Positions 14,431 to 23,925 of a stretch of DNA of 51,447 nucleotides are shown one piece after another; the stretch's first letter is position 1, and the number at the start of each line of letters is the position of its first letter. Under the pieces are notes generated by a model that saw only the letters and a list, made by a program, of their open reading frames with translations, was not told the DNA's origin and did no database searches. This stretch comes from Desulfosporosinus cupriresistens (lineage in GTDB: Bacteria > Bacillota > Desulfitobacteriia > Desulfitobacteriales > Desulfitobacteriaceae). Location: NCBI RefSeq assembly GCF_001707885.1, contig NZ_MASS01000032.1:1-51447 (forward strand), given 5' to 3'. A program made the position numbers and the translations under genes.

Positions 14431-16422
14431 CTATTCCTCTCGGTTTTCTGTAGGAGATATTTCTCCCACCACATCACCGATGGTTACCGGTTTGCTTTCA
14501 GATTGTGAAGCCAACGCTTGCGCATCGTTTTGCTGAGCTGTGTCTTTGATCACCTCACGAATGCTAAGACTGATCCGTTTCGCCTCTGGCTTACACTCAA
14601 TGACCTTAACACTAACCTTATCCCCAACTTTTAGAACATCTTCCACTTTATTAACTCGATGATCCGCTAATTGGGAAATATGAACTAACCCATCCACCCC
14701 GTCTGAAAGTTGAATGAAAGCACCGAATGTAACAACCCGCACCACGATACCATTAACTAACGAACCTACGGGATACTTTTCGGCCACCTGAGCCCAAGGA
14801 CTTTCTTGGAGTTGTTTAAGACCTAAGGAAAGCTTGCCTGTTTGTTGATCGAGTTTTAAAACTTTGACCTCTACTTCATCCCCTGTTTTTAAAATCTCCG
14901 AGGGATGTTGAACCCGGGTGTGGGCCATGTCTGATACATGAAGTAGTCCATCGATCCCGCCGATATCCACAAATGCACCGAAATCGGCCATCCGCCGGAC
15001 GACCCCTGTTACCACGTCACCCTCTTTGAGGGTTTCCAGTAAATGCTTGCGCTTTATCGCCTGTTCTTCTGCTAAAATTACTTTTTGGGAAAGAACCACT
15101 TTCCGCTTGGAGGGATCAAATTCGATCATACGTAAGCGGAGAGTTTGACCCAAAAACTGGTTTAAGTCTTCAACATAACCCAGTTGGACTTGAGAGGCAG
15201 GAACGAAACCACGTATTCCCACATCAACAACCAAACCACCCTTTACAACCTCCACGACTTTTGCTTGAATCTCTTCTTTAGTCTCTGCTAACTTTTTCAG
15301 ATGTTCCTCTGCCCTCTCTTCATCTGCTTGTCGCTTCGAAAGGACTGTATGCCCAGCTTCATTTTCTACCCGAATAACCACGGCAGAAATTTCGTCTCCG
15401 ATAGATAGGAGATCCTCTGAGCGTGCTTTCCTCGCCACTGTTAGCTCTTTTAGTGGAATGACCCCCTCCGATTTCCAGCCGATATCAACAAATACCTCGT
15501 CATTAGTAATTTTAACGACCTTTCCGGAAACCCGGGTACCTAGATGAAGTTCTTGAAAACTTTTATCCCAACTGGCCATATCCATTTCTTCTTCATTCAT
15601 TTCAGACATTTTTTGATAAACCTCCTCAATGATCCAATCTGGTGTTGAAGCCCCTGCGGTCAAACCCGCACTCTTAGATTCTTTAAACCAGATGGTTTCT
15701 AATTCCTCAGCCGTTTCAATTAGATATGTTTTCGTGCGTTCTGCACAAATGCTCGCCAATTTTCGAGTATTCGCACTATTCCGCCCACCTACAACCACCA
15801 TAACGTCGACTTCTTCTGCTAACTCACGGGCTGCCTTCTGCCGCTCTGCCGTTGCATTACAGATTGTGTTGTGAACAGTAAGATCTTCTGTATGAAGTTT
15901 CAGTTCTTCGACAATTCCCTCAAAATTTTCCGTAAGCTGAGTTGTCTGCGCCAAAACGGCTAAATGAGGGAAAAATGGAAGTTCTTTCGCTTCTTCCACT
16001 GTTTGGATGGGTATGGCATCTTCTCCAGCCCAGCCCAGAATTCCCTGTACCTCAGGATGGAGTTTGTCTCCCATAACAATCACTTGTTGTCCCATCTGAG
16101 CCGACTCCGCAGCCAGCCGTTGAGCCTTCTGTACAAAAGGGCATGTGGCATCCACAACCTGTAGACCCTTATTTTCAGCCCCCCGATAAACAATGGGGGC
16201 TACACCATGGGACCGGATAATCAGAGCTTGTTCTAACCTTACCTCTTCTAAATCATCAACTACACGAATTCCGCGTTCTGCTAAGCGTTTCACAACCTGC
16301 TGATTATGAATAAGTGGCCCAAGGGATACTGCCGATGAGGTTTCCACTGTTCGTTCTGCCATATCCAGAGCGCGCTTGACGCCAAAACAAAACCCGGCTT
16401 TAGCCGCCCGCTTAACTTTCAA
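14431..16422 (-). CDS. ispH: Fused HMBPP reductase (IspH) and S1-like RNA-binding protein
   Basis: Residues 1 to about 280 are IspH, the last enzyme of the MEP isoprenoid pathway. It has the three Fe-S cysteines (GFCFGV, DATCPFV, NTICNAT) and the conserved LIHNQQVV and HPEV motifs. Four S1 repeats follow, starting LGTRVSGKVV, EIQAKVVEVV, GDVVTGVVRR and GSLVNGIVVR, as in ribosomal protein S1 of Firmicutes. The two are one frame without an internal stop. Such fusions are known in Clostridia. TTG 16422 is the likely start, giving MKVKRAAKAGFCFGV as in homologues, behind a G-rich Shine-Dalgarno stretch. It follows cmk and plsC. Confidence 0.95.
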   Translation of the reverse strand: MKVKRAAKAGFCFGVKRALDMAERTVETSSAVSLGPLIHNQQVVKRLAERGIRVVDDLEEVRLEQALIIRSHGVAPIVYRGAENKGLQVVDATCPFVQKAQRLAAESAQMGQQVIVMGDKLHPEVQGILGWAGEDAIPIQTVEEAKELPFFPHLAVLAQTTQLTENFEGIVEELKLHTEDLTVHNTICNATAERQKAARELAEEVDVMVVVGGRNSANTRKLASICAERTKTYLIETAEELETIWFKESKSAGLTAGASTPDWIIEEVYQKMSEMNEEEMDMASWDKSFQELHLGTRVSGKVVKITNDEVFVDIGWKSEGVIPLKELTVARKARSEDLLSIGDEISAVVIRVENEAGHTVLSKRQADEERAEEHLKKLAETKEEIQAKVVEVVKGGLVVDVGIRGFVPASQVQLGYVEDLNQFLGQTLRLRMIEFDPSKRKVVLSQKVILAEEQAIKRKHLLETLKEGDVVTGVVRRMADFGAFVDIGGIDGLLHVSDMAHTRVQHPSEILKTGDEVEVKVLKLDQQTGKLSLGLKQLQESPWAQVAEKYPVGSLVNGIVVRVVTFGAFIQLSDGVDGLVHISQLADHRVNKVEDVLKVGDKVSVKVIECKPEAKRISLSIREVIKDTAQQNDAQALASQSESKPVTIGDVVGEISPTENREE

Positions 16423-16511
16423 AACCAAGTACCCCCCCATATCGTAATATAAAGTGGATTAATTCTCTACGCTGTTCCTAAATTCCTGCTATTTTGTGGG
16501 AGATATATTCA

Positions 16512-17108
16512 TTACTTTGCCTCGGATAATTCCGACATCGCCTGCATAACTTGATTGGCAATCCATTCTCGACGATTTTCCACCCCTACGGGAGCCTTTA
16601 ACATTTCAGCTGTCAACGGCTTACCAACCACGACTCCAAGCTTTCCCCATCCTTTTGTAAGCAAGTGCCGTGTTCCATGCACCTTTATGGGGACAACAGA
16701 CGCTTTGCTTTTATCCATCAATAGTACAATTCCTGGCAGGCCTTTTGGGCTTGCCCCTGTCTTTGATCGTGCCCCTTCAGGAAAAAGCCCAAGTACACGG
16801 CCCTCTTTTAAGACCCCAAGAGACTGTCTGATGGCGTTAATATCGCCCTGCCCTTGTTTTACTGGGAAGGCACCAAGCTTTAAAAGAATCCGCCCTAAGA
16901 AAGGTATCGAAAATAATTCTTCTTTGACCATAAAAAAAACCTGACGTGACAGACTACTTGCTGCGACAATAGGATCCCAAAAATTAACTTGATTAAGTGC
17001 TAAAATAACAGGGCCTTCGCTTGGCATATTTTCTACACCTTGCATTTTCCAGCCCATTAACCGGAACTGAAAGCGAAACACTCTTTTTATAAAATCGTAT
17101 AACGTCAT
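16512..17108 (-). CDS. plsC: PlsC-like lysophosphatidate acyltransferase with altered active site
   Basis: This 198-residue protein has acyltransferase motifs II-IV: the region around [24 protein letters not shown] at 109-115 and [10 protein letters not shown]. Motif I, normally N-H-x4-D, reads NQVNFWD: Asp45 is kept but the catalytic His is Gln40 (codon CAA). In this family the His is the general base, so activity should be strongly reduced unless the enzyme works differently. The gene overlaps cmk by 4 bases and precedes ispH-rpsA, the usual Clostridia order. GGGAGG precedes ATG. Confidence 0.85.
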   Translation of the reverse strand: MTLYDFIKRVFRFQFRLMGWKMQGVENMPSEGPVILALNQVNFWDPIVAASSLSRQVFFMVKEELFSIPFLGRILLKLGAFPVKQGQGDINAIRQSLGVLKEGRVLGLFPEGARSKTGASPKGLPGIVLLMDKSKASVVPIKVHGTRHLLTKGWGKLGVVVGKPLTAEMLKAPVGVENRREWIANQVMQAMSELSEAK

Positions 17109-17785
17109 CTTTCGTCCTCCCGTGTTAACGCTACAATTTTAGCTACTATCCTCTCTACACTCAAGCCCGTTGTATCCAGAATGACAGCATCTTGAGCAGG
17201 CTGTAACGGAGAAACTTTTCTCCCAATATCCTGACAGTCGCGTTTTTGCATGTCATGAGTCACTTCTTTAAAAGAAACACTTTTCCCTGCATTTAATAGT
17301 TCCCCCCACCGACGCCTCGCTCGTTCTTCAAGGGTTGCCGTTAAGTAGATTTTAACGTCAGCATCGGGCAGTACATGGGTACCGATATCACGACCATCCA
17401 TAACCACCCCCCCTCTTTTTGCCTCCTCGCGTTGCAATTCGACCAAACGTTCCCTGACCTCGGTGTAAGACGCAACAATTGGAACAGCTCGTGAAATTTC
17501 CGGACTTCTTATAGCCTGCGTGACATTTTCCCCATCACACCATACAGTTCTTTCCTCCGAGTGATCCAGAACAACCTCTGTGGTTCTAGCGATTTTACTT
17601 ACGCGTGGCTCATCTTCTATTTGAATTTCATTTTTCAGTGCTTTATAAGCGATTGCCCGATACATAGCACCTGTGTCCACATAGAAAAGATTTAATTTCT
17701 TCGCTACGAGCTTAGCAACCGTACTTTTTCCCGCACCAGCTGGCCCATCGATAGCGATTTGTAAAGTGGGTTGTTGTTGATTCAC
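17105..17785 (-). CDS. cmk: Cytidylate kinase
   Basis: Cmk phosphorylates CMP/dCMP with ATP. The 226-residue product has the P-loop [11 protein letters not shown] near the N-terminus, [29 protein letters not shown] and the lid region LEERARRRW, all family hallmarks. GTG 17785 is the start, with AAAGGAGG 8-9 bases upstream. It overlaps plsC by 4 bases. In related genomes cmk usually follows aroA, but here about 7 kb of other genes lies between. Confidence 0.97.
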   Translation of the reverse strand: MNQQQPTLQIAIDGPAGAGKSTVAKLVAKKLNLFYVDTGAMYRAIAYKALKNEIQIEDEPRVSKIARTTEVVLDHSEERTVWCDGENVTQAIRSPEISRAVPIVASYTEVRERLVELQREEAKRGGVVMDGRDIGTHVLPDADVKIYLTATLEERARRRWGELLNAGKSVSFKEVTHDMQKRDCQDIGRKVSPLQPAQDAVILDTTGLSVERIVAKIVALTREDER

Positions 17786-17801
17786 CTTGAAATCCTCCTT
17801 T

Positions 17802-18527
17802 TTAAATCGATAACCCTGCGGCGATCAGTGTAGCAACAATGTTATTTAACGCATGTAGCGCAACAGAAGGATAAAGGGATCTGTACTTGTTATAAAGGTA
17901 AACCAGAGCTATTCCTAAGATAAAACGAGGAAAGAATCCATAAGCTTGGAGATGAAGACCAGAAAATATGACAGCACTAATCACAGCTGCGGTCCATTTT
18001 CCAAAGTGCGCTTGTAAACCTCCAAAAACTATTCCTCTAAATAATGTTTCTTCCACTAGGGGAGCTAAGACACCAGCTAAGATCAAATTAAGAATCAAAG
18101 TATACCAAGTGCTCTGCCCCAGCAACTTGCTATAAACATCCGTGCTTGGAGGGTTTAACCCATACTTTAAAAGAACAAGGGCATAACAAATATTGATGGC
18201 CCAAGTTATGGCATATAATACTAGGACCTTTGATAGTATTGTTCTCAAGGACACAGCTTGCCAACCAAAATCTGCCCATTCCCAATGTCGCATTTTTTTC
18301 AGCACCCAAATTAGAAATACAAAGGACAGCTGAGTCATAAACGCATTTAAATACATTAAGACACGTTCATGAGGCCACCACTCCATTATCCTGAACGTTC
18401 CGTAAGCCAATAGGATGTATATAAAAACAATCCCACCTAAAATCAAGGCAAGATCTACCCAATCTAATTTTCGTTTCTCAAGCAGGGTCTCAACCTGGGC
18501 TAAATTTGATTCGGTTTCCTTGTCCAT
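17802..18527 (-). CDS. CPBP-family intramembrane protease
   Basis: This 241-residue protein has about seven membrane segments and the family motifs EETLFRG (EExxxR), FSGLHL and the late HALNNI. These belong to the CPBP/CAAX-type intramembrane glutamic proteases (Rce1/abortive infection family). In bacteria the roles range from bacteriocin self-immunity to peptide maturation; the substrate here is unknown. GGAGG lies 5 bases before ATG 18527. It is 16 bases upstream of cmk and probably cotranscribed. Confidence 0.9.
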   Translation of the reverse strand: MDKETESNLAQVETLLEKRKLDWVDLALILGGIVFIYILLAYGTFRIMEWWPHERVLMYLNAFMTQLSFVFLIWVLKKMRHWEWADFGWQAVSLRTILSKVLVLYAITWAINICYALVLLKYGLNPPSTDVYSKLLGQSTWYTLILNLILAGVLAPLVEETLFRGIVFGGLQAHFGKWTAAVISAVIFSGLHLQAYGFFPRFILGIALVYLYNKYRSLYPSVALHALNNIVATLIAAGLSI

Positions 18528-18609
18528 ATTAACCTCCGTCTTTCCTCACTTTGACACATATTTCTTTGATTATTTTCCCAGACTAAACCCTAAAGGAAGG
18601 AGGATTTCT

Positions 18610-18930
18610 ATGCATCCAGCGAACAACATAACACTCCAAATATATCATCGTTATTTTAAAATTCCCTTAGAACGCTATTTCAATACAGTAGCCGATTTCC
18701 TGGATCCCTGGGATGAGCGTGCCTATCAGTTTGTTGTACATCAATACCTAGAAGAAATGAAGGATAGCGGCATCGTAGGAATGGTACGCCAAGAAAAGGA
18801 CGAGAATTATGTTTATCTGGATGCTGCGGTCCGTTACCCGCTGACCATGGATGGTCGAGTGTCACCTGTAGCCATGGACGGCGAGAAGGGACCGCAGATC
18901 ATTGACTCGAACAAGGACGTTCGAGGTTAA
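18610..18930 (+). CDS. Small hypothetical protein, C-terminus encoded by a repeat
   Basis: ATG 18610 follows AAGGAAGGAGG, so this start is chosen over an upstream in-frame one. The first 80 or so residues (IYHRYFKIPLERYFNTVADF, then a tyrosine- and acid-rich part ending AAVRYPLTMDG) look like a normal folded protein; no family is recognised. The last 25 or so residues lie inside a dispersed repeat region: GATGGTCGAGTGTCA occurs at 18850 and again at 18994, and the repeat core starts at 18905. The tail is therefore probably a recent, non-native C-terminus. Confidence 0.65.
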   Translation: MHPANNITLQIYHRYFKIPLERYFNTVADFLDPWDERAYQFVVHQYLEEMKDSGIVGMVRQEKDENYVYLDAAVRYPLTMDGRVSPVAMDGEKGPQIIDSNKDVRG

Positions 18931-18983
18931 AACACCGCCCGAAGACACTGTCTTCGCACGTATTAGCCTTCTTGCAGGATGGC
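18905..18983. repeat. Double-hairpin dispersed repeat, copy A
   Basis: Two hairpins in tandem: CTCGAAC/GTTCGAG (18906-18912 and 18919-18925) and the near-perfect palindrome CGAAGACA-C-TGTCTTCG. The 48 bases at 18936-18983 are identical to 30452-30499. The repeat overlaps the end of the small gene at 18610. It is flanked by 15-base direct repeats GATGGTCGAGTGTCA at 18850-18864 and 18994-19008. No T-run follows, so it is not a simple terminator. Confidence 0.8.
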
Positions 18984-19024
18984 AAGGCGCCGTGATGGTC
19001 GAGTGTCAGCTGTGAATGAACCAG

Positions 19025-19687
19025 TTAAACAAGGTCAAATAATAACAATTTCTCTAAATCCCTGACGCTTGGAACAATGAAATCAGGGGAGGCAACGCTT
19101 AATTCTTCAATCGTCCCATAACCATATCCAACCGAAATGACATCAATACCGTTAGCTCTAGCGCCTTGGACGTCATAACGGCGATCACCAATCATTACCG
19201 TTTTAGACTGTGATCCTGCTGGCACTTTTTTCAGTACTTCCGCAATCAATACATCCTTCTCAACAAATTGACCGTTCAACTCGCTTCCCATGATAACACT
19301 AAAGTAAGAATCCAGTGAGAAATGTTGAAGGATTTTTTCAGCAAAGACTTTGGGTTTTGATGTCGCCAACAAATGCTTACAGCCCTTTTCCACTAATTGA
19401 GCGAGTAGCTCAGGGATCCCCGGATAAACGGTATTTTCATAGAGACCTATCTCCCGATAACGCTCCCGATAAATAGTGATGGCTCGATTCAGCAGAGTTT
19501 CATCTGTCGTTCGCAATAAGGTTCTAAAACTTTCTTTTAACGGCGGACCAATAATCCAATCTAAATCATCAACCTCGCCAAGAGGATAACCCAACCGATT
19601 TAGGGCGTATTGAACAGATAGGGTAACCCCTACCTTAGGGTCTGTCAATGTTCCATCTAAATCCCAAAGTAATACATCATAATGCAC
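19025..19687 (-). CDS. HAD-family phosphatase (phosphoglycolate phosphatase-like)
   Basis: This 220-residue subfamily IA HAD hydrolase has motif I DLDGT at residues 9-13, motif II in LLATSKPK, and the motif IV region IGDRRYDVQGARANG. The alpha-helical cap is of the PpaX/Gph type. Likely substrates are small phosphomonoesters such as phosphoglycolate, but this cannot be fixed from sequence. GTG 19687 is the start, 8 bases after TTGGAGG. It is a stand-alone gene with no operon partner. Confidence 0.88.
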   Translation of the reverse strand: MHYDVLLWDLDGTLTDPKVGVTLSVQYALNRLGYPLGEVDDLDWIIGPPLKESFRTLLRTTDETLLNRAITIYRERYREIGLYENTVYPGIPELLAQLVEKGCKHLLATSKPKVFAEKILQHFSLDSYFSVIMGSELNGQFVEKDVLIAEVLKKVPAGSQSKTVMIGDRRYDVQGARANGIDVISVGYGYGTIEELSVASPDFIVPSVRDLEKLLLFDLV

Positions 19688-19774
19688 AATAACGCCTCCA
19701 AGCTAATTTCCTTAAATTCTCTGGATGAATTCAACCCGAAAGGGCCATTCTAAAACTAAAGGAGGGATTTGAAA

Positions 19775-19984
19775 ATGTTTTATCGTCAAAGACAACACTA
19801 CCATGCCCACGGATTGTTCTTTGTTCTTAGTCTCATCGTAGCTTTTATACTGGGTCGAAAATCCGAAAAGTATGGCTATACCATTATATCACGGGGATGC
19901 GGATGCTCTAATGAGGATGAGGTTAACGATGATGAGATGGATATGATGGACAATTTCAAAGCGAACAATAACTTTCCACAATAA
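19775..19984 (+). CDS. Small single-pass membrane protein
   Basis: This 69-residue product starts at ATG 19775, 8 bases after GGAGGG. A His/Arg/Tyr-rich N-terminus precedes one membrane segment (GLFFVLSLIVAFILG), and an acidic Asp/Glu/Met-rich tail follows with GCGC near its start. The family is unknown. A strong terminator follows 32 bases downstream, so it is a one-gene transcript. Confidence 0.65.
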   Translation: MFYRQRQHYHAHGLFFVLSLIVAFILGRKSEKYGYTIISRGCGCSNEDEVNDDEMDMMDNFKANNNFPQ

Positions 19985-20015
19985 CTTATGATGTTCACGT
20001 ACTTAACAATAATCC

Positions 20016-20045
20016 AAACTCCGAGCTTTCCTCGGAGTTTTTTTT
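20016..20045 (+). terminator. Terminator after the small membrane protein gene
   Basis: A 10-bp perfect stem (AAACTCCGAG with CTCGGAGTTT) and a 5-base loop CTTTC are followed by a run of T. It ends the transcript of the gene at 19775. The 120 bases from here to 20166 show only a small inverted repeat (GATGTTC ... GAACATC) and no gene. Confidence 0.92.
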
Positions 20046-20166
20046 GTTTATGCCAAGTCGGAAAATATAGTTTTCTGCCATCTCAAGACCGATGTTCTAA
20101 CTTCGAACATCCTTGTTCGAGTCATCGGCCCGCCCGTGATTTAGCGCAAGCTAGGTTTTCTTTATA

Positions 20167-21144
20167 TCATACCTGTAAACGGTGTTCAATGGGTTCTAGC
20201 CGAAAAAATTTCATTTGCTTTACAGGTACATAGGATAATCCGCTGTCAAGCGACAGTGGCGGAAGATCTCGGAGAACTAGAGGCCATTTTTCCGTTGAGT
20301 ATGTACCTAATTGTTCAAATAAATTAATAACCTTCTCAACACTCATATCATAGAGTTGATCTAAAGTCATTTCATAGGGTTCACCGGTAACAGGATGTAG
20401 CCACTCTAAACTGGCATCGAAAAATGATAAGTTCAGCGGCTGTGGGTAGAACAAAGCTTCCAGCTTTTCTACCGATGGATGCCCCAAACGTCGGTAAAGA
20501 GCTAACACCCGCCAAGGGATTGACCAGCTAAAAGCCGTTTGAAGAAAGCGGTGATTACGCCATGCCTTCTCAAAATGCGCAATGATGCTTTTATCTTCAT
20601 TATAAGCATAATGCCCAATAAACAGTTTAAACGCTTGGCGCCCGGATTCTCCCACCTCACGCCAGAGATGAATCAAGTCTGTTGGATATTCGATTGGATC
20701 AATGGTCTCTAACCAAAGATCGATGGCAGTTTCTAATAAACGATGTCGAAACACGGCCTTGCCCCGTTCCAGCGGGTCCTCAGCAAAATAGTTTCCGCTC
20801 ATATAATAAACCATGGGGTGGAAGGTGCTGTCGGCTACAAAGTGTGTCAACATGCCAAGCACAAAAGCCAGATGGGCATGTTTATTCTTCTGAGTAAGTG
20901 CCGTTTCCATTATTTCAATTAGTGGGAGCAGGGTATTCTCCCCATTCACGCCATGGAGTTGATTTGCAACTCGTTCGATACTTGCTTCAGTCGGTTTGGA
21001 CAAATCATAGAAAGCAATATCATGGGCAACCGCACCAAAATAATATAGAGCAGGATTGTTGGCAATGATTTCCCCAACCATCGCCGGGACTCCCCTTTGC
21101 CACGCTTCGCGAGCTATATGCCAGTGTGTTAGTTCCTTCGGCAC
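20167..21144 (-). CDS. Zinc-dependent phospholipase C-like protein
   Basis: This product of about 325 residues is rich in spaced histidines and aspartates of the zinc-dependent PLC fold: LTHWHIAREAW near the N-terminus, GAVAHDIAFYD, and LGMLTHFVADSTFHPMV (three metal ligands). There is no clear signal peptide, so a cytoplasmic role is likely. Bacterial homologues are mostly uncharacterised. GTG 21144 is preferred because of GAGGAGGGG upstream; a frame from 21168 exists. Confidence 0.82.
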   Translation of the reverse strand: MPKELTHWHIAREAWQRGVPAMVGEIIANNPALYYFGAVAHDIAFYDLSKPTEASIERVANQLHGVNGENTLLPLIEIMETALTQKNKHAHLAFVLGMLTHFVADSTFHPMVYYMSGNYFAEDPLERGKAVFRHRLLETAIDLWLETIDPIEYPTDLIHLWREVGESGRQAFKLFIGHYAYNEDKSIIAHFEKAWRNHRFLQTAFSWSIPWRVLALYRRLGHPSVEKLEALFYPQPLNLSFFDASLEWLHPVTGEPYEMTLDQLYDMSVEKVINLFEQLGTYSTEKWPLVLRDLPPLSLDSGLSYVPVKQMKFFRLEPIEHRLQV

Positions 21145-21709
21145 TGAACCCCTCCTCTCCAACCCCAATAATTCTCCTTAAACTGTCAATTTCCTGCTAT
21201 GTAGTAGGTCCTAATATAGGACATTACTTTAAGTAAATGCCCAAGACTTTGAATATTCAGCCACACCTTCATATTATTTATACTGACGTGAGATTAGACA
21301 GGAGGAATCTGAGCAATGCCATGACGGAGAAAGCATCCTCTAACAGAATAGACCTTTTTGCAGTAAGAACGAATAATTTTTGTATTAAAATCAACTCCGA
21401 CACTCCCATGTGCAACATTTATGCTATAAATTTTATATTATTTCTAATTCATTATTTTAAAGATATATTTTAAGAAAAAATGTATTTTTTATTTTAATAA
21501 ACCTAATTCAATACTGCGAACTTTTAAAATTGTTACATGTTGTTATATTCAATTCATTTAATTATATATAACAATTAGGCATAAACAATCTTACCTTCAA
21601 TTACCTGTTGATATCTAAGAGCATTATTGTTATAGTTCTATTTGTCTTCACAAATTTTTAATATTTAATTTGTATATTGATTATATTGATTAGAGAGGAG
21701 TTTTTTGGC
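21145..21709. other. AT-rich intergenic stretch between divergent genes
   Basis: About 565 bases without a supported gene. A 6-bp palindrome GTCCTA-ATA-TAGGAC lies at 21208-21222 near the phospholipase gene. From about 21420 the sequence is extremely AT-rich and leads into the promoter region of the RCC1/CWB2 gene. A 50-codon frame from ATG 21321, 15 bases after GGAGG, exists but has no family signal and poor spacing. No riboswitch core was recognised. Confidence 0.4.
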
Positions 21710-23908
21710 TTGAAAACTTTATATTCAGGATTAACAGGACTTCTAGCTTTAATCATGATTATTGCTTCGACAATAGTTCCAGTCCCTCTGTTGGGGGGAC
21801 CCACACCCGTGTTGGCGTCCATGGATGCTAGACCTGCAGCAGCTTCCTCCCAACTGGCTGCGGGCGCTAACTTTGGCTTAGCGGTCGACGCTCAAGGGAA
21901 TGTATGGGCCTGGGGCGACAATTCCGAAGGCCAATTAGGACAGGGAGCTGCTGACACCAATCCTGTCGCCACTCCGATTCAAGTCAAAGATCTTACCAAT
22001 GTCATTTCAGTTTCCGCCGGAGGCGTCCATGCTTTGGCCTTGAAAGCTGACGGGACCGTCTGGGCCTGGGGCAACAATGAGACAGATCAACTTGGCGTTG
22101 ACCAGGCTTCCCCGATTGCCATTCCCAGACAAGTAGCAGGCCTCCAAAACATTGTGGCTATAGCCGCAGGGTTAGAGTTCAGCCTAGCTCTAAGTTCCGA
22201 TGGCAAAGTGTGGGCCTGGGGCGCTAATGAGTATAAACAGATTAATTATTTTAGTGACGCAATCAAAATCGCCACGCCACAGATAGTCAATAATCTGTCC
22301 GGGGTAGTTAAAATAGCTGCCGGTAGCGCCTGGTGTCTGGCTCTCAAAAACGATGGCACAGTCTGGACTTGGGGGGCCCAAAAAGTTCCTATGGGAATCG
22401 ACGACCAAGACGGCGAAGTCACAAACATTACTAACTTAACCCAAATTAAAGGGATCTCTGATGTTATCAGTGTTTCAGCTGGTTATAGCCACAGCTTAGC
22501 TTTAAAAGGAGACGGAACTATCTGGGGATGGGGCAGTAATGAACTTCTGCAACTGGGCAGCCATGATCAACAATGGTTCGACTCACCAGTTCAAATTTCT
22601 CCGCTGAAAAACGTGACGACAGTGAGTGCCGGGGCTTACCTGACGATGGCTCTAACCAATGATGGAACAGTTTGGACCCTAGGAGGCAACATCTACGGAC
22701 AGCTTGGCAATGGCATAAAAGCTAACAGCCTACCTATTACAGCCTATCCGGTAAAGGCTAGTAATATCACACAAGCCACCAGCATCTCTGCTGGCTATGG
22801 CTTTGCCCTAGGACGGGCCCTCGGCAGTGTTTGGGGCTGGGGCGATAATTCTAAAGGCCAATTAGGCGTTGGTATTGTCAACGTGATGGGAGAAGACGGC
22901 TATGACGGGACTTATGCACCCATCAGCGGCCAGCTTAGTCTTTATCCAACTTCTGCGCCCTATCTGAACCGAGTATCAGGCAATGATGCCGTCAATACTG
23001 CAGCCGAAATTGCTAAAGAAGGCTGGCCGAATGGTTCTTCAACGGTAATCCTAGCTACGGTGATCAATTTCCCTGATGCTCTTGCCGCAGCGACGCTTGC
23101 TCATCAATTCGATGCACCGATTCTGCTTACCAACAACAAAATACTCGATCCTGCTATTCAAGCGGAAATAAAGCAGCTTAGTCCGACTAAGATCATTATT
23201 GTAGGCGGCAAAGCCGTTGTTTCCGAGACGATTGAAGATTCACTGAAACAGAAGTATAGCGATGTTACCCGCCTAGCTGGTTGGGATCAATATGAAACTG
23301 CCGCCAAAATTGCCGATTATTACTACTCTGTCAACCCTGAGGCTCCTAAAAAAGTCGTTATTGCTAATGGTGACAACTTCCCCGATGCACTTTCTATCTC
23401 ATCCTGGGCAGCTTACAACCATATTCCAATTCTCTTAACTAAGAATAACCAACTGCCTAACTCCACTTCTACTGCACTCCAACAGCATGACATTGCAGAT
23501 GCTATATTAGTAGGAGGACGAGCGGTAATTAATGATGAAGTGGCCAATGCCATTACCACTGCCGTCTCAACCCATTGGGACTCCAATGATGAAAACAAAA
23601 GCCTTGTACGTTACTGGGGAATGGATCAGTATGAGACCAGTGTCGCAGTAGCCAGGGGATTACGCACCGATGTTACTGCCCTTGTAATCGCTACTGGTGA
23701 AAACTTCCCCGATGCCCTCGCTGGATCTGCGCTAGCCGCGCGCACTGGCAGCCCCATTATCTTAGTCGACAAGCAATTAACAAAAGCTAGCGTGATGAAC
23801 TTCTTAGCTGACAACAGTGGTCAGATTCGTAGAATCTACCTTCTAGGCGGAAAAGCGGTCATCCCGGATTCTTCTTCGGCATATATAAGTCGGTATATGG
23901 CTGGGTAA
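21710..23908 (+). CDS. Secreted RCC1-repeat protein with three CWB2 cell-wall anchors
   Basis: TTG 21710 is the start, with GAGAGGAG 9 bases upstream. It gives a signal peptide (KTLYSGLTGLLALIMIIAS then a small-residue region ending VLA). Residues about 45-410 hold seven or so RCC1-type repeats with the signature VWAWGxN, forming a beta-propeller. Residues about 425-732 are three cell-wall-binding type 2 repeats (PF04122), each with NFPDAL-like and IxxVGGxAV motifs. CWB2 anchors proteins non-covalently to secondary wall polymer, as in clostridial S-layer proteins. The propeller probably binds a ligand or surface partner. It is monocistronic with a strong terminator. Confidence 0.9.
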   Translation: MKTLYSGLTGLLALIMIIASTIVPVPLLGGPTPVLASMDARPAAASSQLAAGANFGLAVDAQGNVWAWGDNSEGQLGQGAADTNPVATPIQVKDLTNVISVSAGGVHALALKADGTVWAWGNNETDQLGVDQASPIAIPRQVAGLQNIVAIAAGLEFSLALSSDGKVWAWGANEYKQINYFSDAIKIATPQIVNNLSGVVKIAAGSAWCLALKNDGTVWTWGAQKVPMGIDDQDGEVTNITNLTQIKGISDVISVSAGYSHSLALKGDGTIWGWGSNELLQLGSHDQQWFDSPVQISPLKNVTTVSAGAYLTMALTNDGTVWTLGGNIYGQLGNGIKANSLPITAYPVKASNITQATSISAGYGFALGRALGSVWGWGDNSKGQLGVGIVNVMGEDGYDGTYAPISGQLSLYPTSAPYLNRVSGNDAVNTAAEIAKEGWPNGSSTVILATVINFPDALAAATLAHQFDAPILLTNNKILDPAIQAEIKQLSPTKIIIVGGKAVVSETIEDSLKQKYSDVTRLAGWDQYETAAKIADYYYSVNPEAPKKVVIANGDNFPDALSISSWAAYNHIPILLTKNNQLPNSTSTALQQHDIADAILVGGRAVINDEVANAITTAVSTHWDSNDENKSLVRYWGMDQYETSVAVARGLRTDVTALVIATGENFPDALAGSALAARTGSPIILVDKQLTKASVMNFLADNSGQIRRIYLLGGKAVIPDSSSAYISRYMAG

Positions 23909-23925
23909 CATTATCTTTGATGCAA

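Noticed and set aside
21237..21473. 78-codon frame upstream of the RCC1/CWB2 gene
   Set aside because: No recognisable protein, poor start context (GGAGG 15 bases from the only internal ATG of interest) and very AT-rich end.
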